In this document: positions 9,101 to 18,100 of the stretch, piece after piece | Layout of the letters: the number at the start of each line of letters is the position of its first letter | How positions within the stretch are numbered: the stretch's first letter is position 1 | Origin: Pomphorhynchus laevis | Taxonomy: Eukaryota; Acanthocephala; Palaeacanthocephala; Echinorhynchida; Pomphorhynchidae | DNA length: 64,000 nucleotides | NCBI GenBank assembly: GCA_012934845.2 | Contig: WNNJ02002350.1 | Span: forward strand, 29,361 to 93,360 | Reading direction: 5' to 3' | Made by a program: the position numbers and the translations under genes | The notes under the pieces: generated by a model | The model's database searches: none | The model's input: the letters and a program-made list of their open reading frames with translations, nothing else | Told to the model about the DNA's origin: nothing

Positions 9101-12100
9101 TTCTTCGATGTAATAAACAGCGACTTAACCCCGTCTCCATCGTGGATGACTGAATTCTTAACTTAATCTCTAAGACTAAGACTAGTCACAATGCGAAGAA
9201 ACATTATTTCAGTCGCCTGTATTCAAGATATTATCTTATCGGTCATAACGTAAAGCTCATGACTACAAGTTAAGATTGTAATGAAAATTGCGTGGTAAAC
9301 CGAAAGCTTCGCCCTAAGACTCAACTCCCGCTTCACCACGGCAGACCTGTGCAAAGAACGCATTGTTGCCCTAGCTAAACAGTTCAGCTTCTTAATCTCC
9401 CTGATGTTCTTGCCGTCCCTCGATAACAATACCCCAACTCCTACTAAACATGATTCAGACTTACTACCTAGAACATGAAGACAACTTATACTTTGTTCAT
9501 ACAGAGAAGCCACATATACCCGAAGATTGTGTGCGACTCCATTTCTCTTAGTACCTCCACAACCACTCTCGCGGAACTCGGTCGAGTGCCTTCTCCAAAT
9601 CAATAAAGCACATGTAGACCGGTTGAGCGAACAAACAAGACCGTTCAAGGATAGTTAAGAGAGTAAAGAACTGATCCGAAGTTTCACGACCTGGACGAAA
9701 ACGACATTGTTTCTCTTGCAATTATCCCTCAACTACAGGCCGTATCCTTAACTCAAGAATCTTAGCAAATAGCTTACCAGTCTGGTTAAGAAGAGTGATG
9801 CCCCGATAATTGGAACACACTCTTCGGTCATCTTTCTTAAAGATCGGTACCACCACCCCTAGTTCGCTACTCACTAGGAACATTGCCTGACTTTAATGCA
9901 ACGTTCAAAATCCGTGTTAGCCAATTCATGTTAACAACGTCAAGAGCCTTGAAAGCTTCAGGTCGAATCTCTTCTACTCCAGAAGACTTACCATTAGGAA
10001 GTTTTTAACAACAGTATTTTACAAAGAGATGACCTGTTCCGTTGGTTCTTAAGGCTCTACTTCTACGAGAGAAGGCATTTCTATTGGATTAAAGGGACTC
10101 CTAAAATGCTCTTTTTAACAACCAAGAAGTTCATCAATGTCAGTCAGCATAGATCCTCTCTTCTCATAGACAGTTTGAGGAGTTTTCTGCTTTCCAACAC
10201 GAACGTTTCTGATCGTCCTCCAGAACATCTTCGAAGCTGACCTATAATCAAGTTCTAAGTGCTCTCCAAACTTCTCCCACGCCGTCTTTTTTGCTTCGGT
10301 AACTGCTCGAGCTGAAGATCTCTTGGCCCTTCGGTACTTGACTACTGATTTCACTGATTTATCTGACAAAGTTGCCTCATAAGCCAGCGTCTTCTGTTGA
10401 ACAAAATCTCACACTGTTGGTGTACACTAAGTATTTCGAGGATTACCTCCGCGACAAACACCTAAGGCCTTCGAGCCAAAACTTTTCACAGTTGCTTTGA
10501 CAAGCGAGTATCTGAACATCTTCCATTTCTGATCAATATTCTTCACCTCTTCTGGCAACCGATAAAAGTATTTACGGATGTACCCAGAAAAAACGTTCCT
10601 TGACAGAAACATCTACTAGAGGCTCCTAGCGCGCCCTCACACGACGTTTGGGTTTCAATGCTTGTCTAGCATCCGATTCACCCATCGAAGTGTACTAACT
10701 ACAGGGTAGTGATAGGTCGACAGCTAATCCCTAATATTCTCACGAGTGTCCAGAACATAACGTCGCAGATCAGATAAAACGATTACAAAATCGATCATTG
10801 GTCTTAGACTGAGAGAATCATGATGCCATGTGCATCTATGAATATCCTTATGTATAAACATGGTGTTGGTTATACACAAATTGTTACGAGAACAAAAGTG
10901 CAATAATTCAACACAACTCGCATTCAGATGGGAGGGTTCGTTCCTCCTTAACACTCGCTTCCAAGTGCTACTGTTGCTACCAACATTAGCATTGAAGTCA
11001 TCCAATAAAACGACGGATATCCTATCAAGCAGAGCCTGAAGATCTTCCATGAAGACTGCGTATTCCGTGATAATGTTGGCAGCATAAACACAACAATTAT
11101 CTCCTTTCATTCCGTGACTAAAAGTCTCAAAGACGTCATCCTTTCGTTTACTGGGTTAAACTTATCTACCGCTTACGACAACAGAGGACTTGTAAATATT
11201 TCTACATCCGCATTACGTCGATTTCCGTTGGTAACTCTGAATAGTTCAAGGTACATCCTTGATCCAAAAGTTTAGTTCCATTTCCAGAATATTGAAAAGA
11301 CGTCATTTCGACGATTTTTGGACCGAAACAACCCATCGACCGGCACCTAGCGACCTTTTTTTAATAAAAATAAAAATAATTTAAATACGTTGTATTAAAT
11401 TCAATTTAAATATATATTAATTTATTTCTTATAAATGGCATATTTAAAATTACAAGAAACATATTTTTGCATGAGCATTCATGCATACCATATAATATAA
11501 AATATAATACATTAAATAATGAAATTTTAAGAATTGCATAATATGTAATGATATTGGCTTTCTTCAAAATCATTTAAATAATTTAATAGATACATATTTT
11601 AAACTAGATTACCATAAAATGATGTCAAACCGAAAATCGTAAAATATATGATTCAACAGAATATTATTAAAAATAAATTTAGTCTCAAGCGGAAACTTTT
11701 TATAGATTGATAGTAACTAATATACTCTGTATTAGAATAAGATACAGAAAATAACATAAGATACAAAAGAGAACAATAAGATATAGAAGAGAACAATTTG
11801 ATAGAGAAGAGAACAATAAAATACAGAAGAAAGCAATAAGGTATAGAAGAAAACAATGAGGTAAGAAGACAACAATAAAGACAGAAGAAAACAATAATAT
11901 ACAGAACAGAACAATAAGATAGAGAAAAGAATCTCGTTTCACGAAGTTCTTTTCATAAAAGTTAGCACGTCGGATACATTGATCTAGGGTTTTGATTACT
12001 GATCGACTTGATCACGGATGGACTGGATTTCTGATTGACTAAATTTCTGATAGACTGGATTTCCGATAAACTGGATTTCCGATAGACTGGATTTCCGATA

Positions 12101-15100
12101 GACTGGATTTCCGATAGACTGGATTTCCGATAGACTGGATTTCCGATAGACTGGATTTCCGATAGACTGGATTTCCGATAGACTGGATTTCCGATAGACT
12201 GGATTTCCGATAGACTGGATTTCCGATAGACTGGATTGATGATGGACTGTATCGCTGATTGACTGTATCGCTGATGGACTGGATTACTGATAAACTAAAT
12301 TGTGATTGAATGGATTGCTGATGAACCGGATTGGTGATGACCGGGATTGGTGATGGATTGGATTGGTGATAGACAGGATTGATGATAAAATATATTGATA
12401 ACGGGCTGGATTGCGGATGGACTTGAGTGCTGATAAACTGGATTTCTGATGAATTCCGGCTTATTTATTAGCATTGATTATGAAGTTGCATAATGCCTTT
12501 ATCAGGAATAGGCTTAGCTATATTTCTCTAATAAATGCGTATTAATTTTGTGATCGCTTGTCGAACCCTCTTCTTTACATTTACAGTATTCATAAAGCCC
12601 ATTGGTTAACAACAACTTACGTAAAGCCACATATATTGCTTCAAAAGTCCAAAACAGGTTTCGTAAAGCGTATGTAATTACTCCCTTTAACTAGACAGAT
12701 TTATTATTTTTAAAATTAATGTTAATATTATCTATTAGTCAGTTTATAAAAATTCTGAATTCTGAAAAATATCCTTACTTTATTCGAATTGCAGAAAATC
12801 TTAATATTTCGGCATTTATATTTTTACCTTTAATGTATAATACAAATTACTTAAACTCAATTGACTGATCTGGTTTGCTCTTAGCTAGGTATAAAAACAT
12901 AAAGATGAAGTCTAGTATGGAACGACTGTGACCGTAATATTGTAGTGATAAATGAACGGTATTACAGATCGAATGGTACCTCGTGGGTCCGTGATGGCTT
13001 TTATCACTGTATGATACTAGAATCTGAATTTTTACCAAGCAAAGAAAATAGCAGAAACTCATCCATAATTCTACTAAATGGACAACAATGAGACATTGTT
13101 GAGACACTAAATGACAGTCAATGAAAATAGGCATGATGTCTAATTCGTAAAAAATTAAAACTAACCTTTTGAGTCACAAAAATTTTCATTAAACTTGAGA
13201 CCGCGGAATTTTAATGCATACTTAATAAGATGTTTTGCTGAACCAAGTTTGAATTATGTTACACATTCTTTCATTAGATGCTTTACTCACCAAATAACAA
13301 AGCTTTAAAGAAATACAACAACAAGCAAAGACGCAGAACACAAATATTTGTAAATTTATTAAAAACCAACAACTAAACTAACGGTCAAAATAAAATTTGT
13401 TAAATCAAAACAAATCAAAAACATTAAATTAGATTGCACTAAAATCCGAAAATAATGAAATTTGGAATTACGAAAGAGATATAATTTAATATATTGCAAA
13501 TGAAAGGAAGAAAGTATATACATTTTTGAGAAGTATTTATTGAACTATTTCCTTAAAATTATCAACAATATGATTAAATGAATTTTGGATAAATGAAATT
13601 TTTGAATTTAGGATACTGTGACTGGATTTGTGCTTGCAGGGATAGGAGAGCTCTCACAAAATAATCAAAGCAACTTTTTAGTTGTTGAAAAACGTAAATC
13701 ATTTTATGCTATTTTTTGACTTATCATTATTTTTAATTTATATAAAATACGTAGATTCACTTAGCTGATCTGATTTATTGTTCTTAATCAAAATAACAGA
13801 TTCACAAGGCGGATTAATTTGCCCTGGTTTATTAGAAACCTGAGCAAATCAGGTTTATTAGAAAAAATTAAGGTTTTTAGACAAAATAAACATCATGTTT
13901 ATTAGAAACCTAATCACATAACAGTTCCTCATGATTATCTCCAATTCTATTTTTATGCATCGTCGGTTATTTATTAGTCAATTCATAAAATGACGTTTAT
14001 TTTAAATTTCAATTTTAAATTTAGACTTTTTATAAATATAAATTTTGATAAAATCTTATATAATTATTTATTATTTATCTTTATTTTTATTTATATTTTG
14101 TATAAAATACTTAGACTCAGTTATCTGATCTGAATTGTCATTTAAAATTGTTTTATTATATAATATTTTTACATATGAATGTTTGCTCAATAAAATTTAT
14201 ACATAGTTTGCAATCAAGTTCAGAAGATGGGCAATGCCCTGTCTTCGTCGGTCTCCAAAAAAGACAGGTGGCGTTGCTACGTGCAATCGCCGCACGGATT
14301 CGCTGCATGATCCAGGACGACGACCGCTTGTCGCCAGTCGTGCGGCTGGCGACAGCCTATATCCCAGCGCCTAGAGGAACGACGCTACGCTCAATCCAAC
14401 AGCACCAAGCATCTCGATCGCCACTGGTACGAATTCGTAATCGTCGGTATCGATATATCTGTATTTAGAGCTTTTTCTCACCTCTGCGTCACTAGCGACT
14501 GGACTGCCTTCTGTCACAGGTTGAGATTGGTAAGTCAGCATAAGGGTATTGGGACCGCTAAATTCCCACACCAGAATACGGCCGAATTTCTACGGGATGA
14601 GAGTCGCTCCATCCGGGCGCTTTCCATCAATCCTTGAGAGGCCAATCGGTTCCAACCTTAAAGGCAAGTTTGCTGCTGTGTGGGTCAAGGTTTTTTTTGC
14701 CCTGCGTTTCTTTCTTTGTAAGAAACGCATTTATTCAATTTAGCCAATCGGCCAATTTTATTGACTTACATTTAGCCAATAACTTAGATGATATTACTAT
14801 AAAAGAAAATCAATTTGCTCTACATTCAGGCATTTTCGAAGCAGATATGTCAATACTTCCGGCGAATAACCATTGACTAACAGTTAAAACCGTTGTTAAA
14901 TCCATTGCTGAATTTACTCGAACCATATCCATCAAGAGTTTTCTTCCAAGCTAACCCATAGGATTTTTGCATACCAGCTAATAGCTTTAGATAGAGGCAA
15001 TGTAAATGTACGACTAATTAGAATTGTAGACATAACTTGATGTATAATTGGCAATGTGATAATTAGGATAGTAAGAAGTGACCTGCAAGATGCTTCTAAA

Positions 15101-18100
15101 AATATTCAAAAGTAATCTTAGTTGTGGAAGCTTTTAAAACTTTTAACACTCTTATGCGTCTTGTCGCCATATATAATGATCAAAATTGAAATGGTCAGAA
15201 TTATTAGTCAGAAAATTTATTGAATTTTCGATTCCAGTTTGGAATCATCATCAGAAATTATATTTACTTTAGATCTCAAACTTTTTCACACTTAAAAAGT
15301 TTGAGATCTAAAGTAAATACAATTTCTGTTGATAATTTCAAACTGGAATCGAAAATTCAAAAAATTTTCTGATCATTTAACATTGACCCCCGAGCACCTT
15401 CCGTTGCCATATATGATATACGCTTTAATTACGTTGCACTTTATCAGATTATTTGAAACGTTTAATCGATGAATGAAGTCATTATAGACGATGATGTTCT
15501 AGATATTCAAGTGAATATGTGTCACTAAATGTGACCATCTATTTTCAATTTCAATTAAAATGAGATGACTTTATTAAAAAGTGACAAGTTCAATTTCGAA
15601 TATTATGAATTGAATTTAAAATAAATAGAACTTCGAACTAAGCAGGCCTCTATATTTTCTAAAATAAAATATTCTATTAATATGTTGCGAGGGACAACAA
15701 ACTAAGGTTTGTTGAAGAACAAACCTTAGTTTGAAGAACTAAGGTTTGTGTTGTTCATTGAAGAACAACAAACTAAGGTTTGTTGTTCTTCAACTACCAA
15801 AGTGGGGGCTTCATATCGTTGCTTAAATGCTGTATTTCTTGATTGGCTGAGATATTTTTGCAAACAACTTTGTATTACATTATTTGATTGGTTATATTTA
15901 CCAATATTAAGTTGTTTTATATTACAAATGTAACGTTGAAGAGTATAGTATCGTTACTCGTTCACTTGACAAACCAATGAGTCTTTGAATAAACAAATTG
16001 GTTATCGACTTGCGTAAATGAGAGAGCATAATATCTTCAAAGTAAATTGATTTGAAAAAATAATTCTACTTCAATTGCACAGATTGCTGAAAGACAGCAA
16101 ATACAATGTGTTTATCAACATCCGCTTCAATGGTAGTACCAACTCAGACAATTTAAACTCTATCGATTAAGATAGAGTCTCGGGTCGATCGGTGAGATAA
16201 ACACTCCTTTGGAAATTATAATTACATTTCTGAGATTTCCAATTGATTCGATTGACGCTTTATGAAGCAACATTTGCGTTCTTGCAGGGTTAACTGTATA
16301 CACATACCTTTGTCGCTTTGTATTTAGGGCTTCCCACTTTTAGTTCATATATACATCCTACAAAATTTGAGTCATATGCAGCTCATCGTTGCTTAATTCC
16401 AAGATCCCGTACTTGTATTATATGATCAATTATATTTTATTAATCAATATTCTTATATATAAATATATAATATATATCTACTATATATTCTTATATAGTT
16501 ATGTCAATTAATATTATTTATTTGCGTATATGTAAAAAACGTTAAAAACTATGTTTTAACGTCGTTTCTGGCAAAATAAGTTTGCAAGCGTTGAGAATAT
16601 ACAATATACAAACATATACGTTTGTTAATTTTATTTAAAATTTGTTATTTTGATTTAATTATAATGATGTTACTTGTGAATTAGTGTATCGATCCTCAGG
16701 TATTGTCAAAGCTCGCTTTCGGATAACACGAGCGTTTCACTGCAAGTTTTGATATTTTCTTTCACTACTGATGAAGATGCCGCTTTACTCAGATTGAACA
16801 GGAAAAAAACTGACAATTTGTGCACGTCGGAGCTTTAAAAGAATTTGTAAGTAACTTTAAAAAACTAACTATGGAGGCAGCTGGTCAAATGAATTTTGCT
16901 TATGAATTGTTCTTGAAGATACGGCCAACGCTGGACAGTTGTCAGGGGTATACTGTGGATGATCGAGATGATATTTCTAAACGCTTGGAACGCTTTCTTA
17001 ATCATATCTTGTTGGGTTTCTTAATTCGAAGGGTGTTTTGCGTTTTTACATTGACCATGTCGAAGTCAACTTCCAAGAATTCACAGGTTACGATTGTGAT
17101 GAAGTATTTATCGAGGGCAGTGATGGCACTGTATATGTTCATGGAGGAATCAACGTGGGATCTATCGACGATGCAGATGAACGATTTGAAGACTTGTCTG
17201 ATAATAGAATCAAAACTGAAAGAGAGTGTGATGATGCTCTTATTGATAGCAGAACTGGAAACGACAGTGATGCAGATTGTAAGGACACCTGGGCTTATAG
17301 TTCAGAGGTTGACACTGTAGATACCTTTAATATTGTCGGTTTAATTGATGCTCTATCAGATAACAGAAGCAATGACTGCAACGGTTATGGGAATGACTAC
17401 CATGGGACTATAGCGCTGATGAAGGACGTGGGATCTATCGATGATGCAGATGAACGATTTGAAAATTTGTCTGATAACAGAATCGAAACCGAAAGAGAGT
17501 GTGATGATGCTCTTAGTGATAGCAGAATTGGAAACGACAGTGATCAACATTGTGAGGAGATCTGGGCTTATAGTTCAGAGTTTGACACTGTAGACACCTT
17601 TAATATTGTCGGTGTAATTGTTGTTCTATCAGATAACAGAATCAATGACTGCAACGGTTATGGGAATGACTACCTTGCGACTATAACGCTGATGGAGGAC
17701 AACAACGATTCTGGAAATTACCACTGCTATAGTGTGGAAAAAAGAATGGTTTTAAAAAGGCTTGAGGCTTCCGATTGTGGTTGTTTCACTGATACAGTAA
17801 CATGTTGGAAATTCAAAAGAAAATAATGCCGACTACAAAGCAAATCTGGTACCACTAAACTTCTCTGCTAAGTTCCGAAGAACTTAGCAGAGAAGTTTAG
17901 CAGCCTTCTTTAGCAGAGAAGTTTAGCAGCGAAGCTTAGCAGCCAAGGCCATCTCACCTGCGATGGCCTTGGCTGCGGTATGGAGTTCGGAAGCGTAAGT
18001 CCTTTAAGAAGACGGGCAATGGAAAGCTCCTTTAGACTGGAAGAACAAAGCTTTGAAGGAGGTGATGTGTTCGAACATAAGGGAGGTATGGAGATCATGC

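Noticed and set aside
11653-11942. Three overlapping Phe/Leu/Ser-rich minus-strand frames as membrane proteins
   Set aside because: They are readings of a purine-rich tandem repeat in all frames.
12004-12455. CRISPR-like array
   Set aside because: Units are directly adjacent without spacers and the context is a eukaryotic intron.
12847-13134. 95-codon minus-strand frame as a gene
   Set aside because: No motif, no homologue recognised, and it lies in AT-rich intron sequence.
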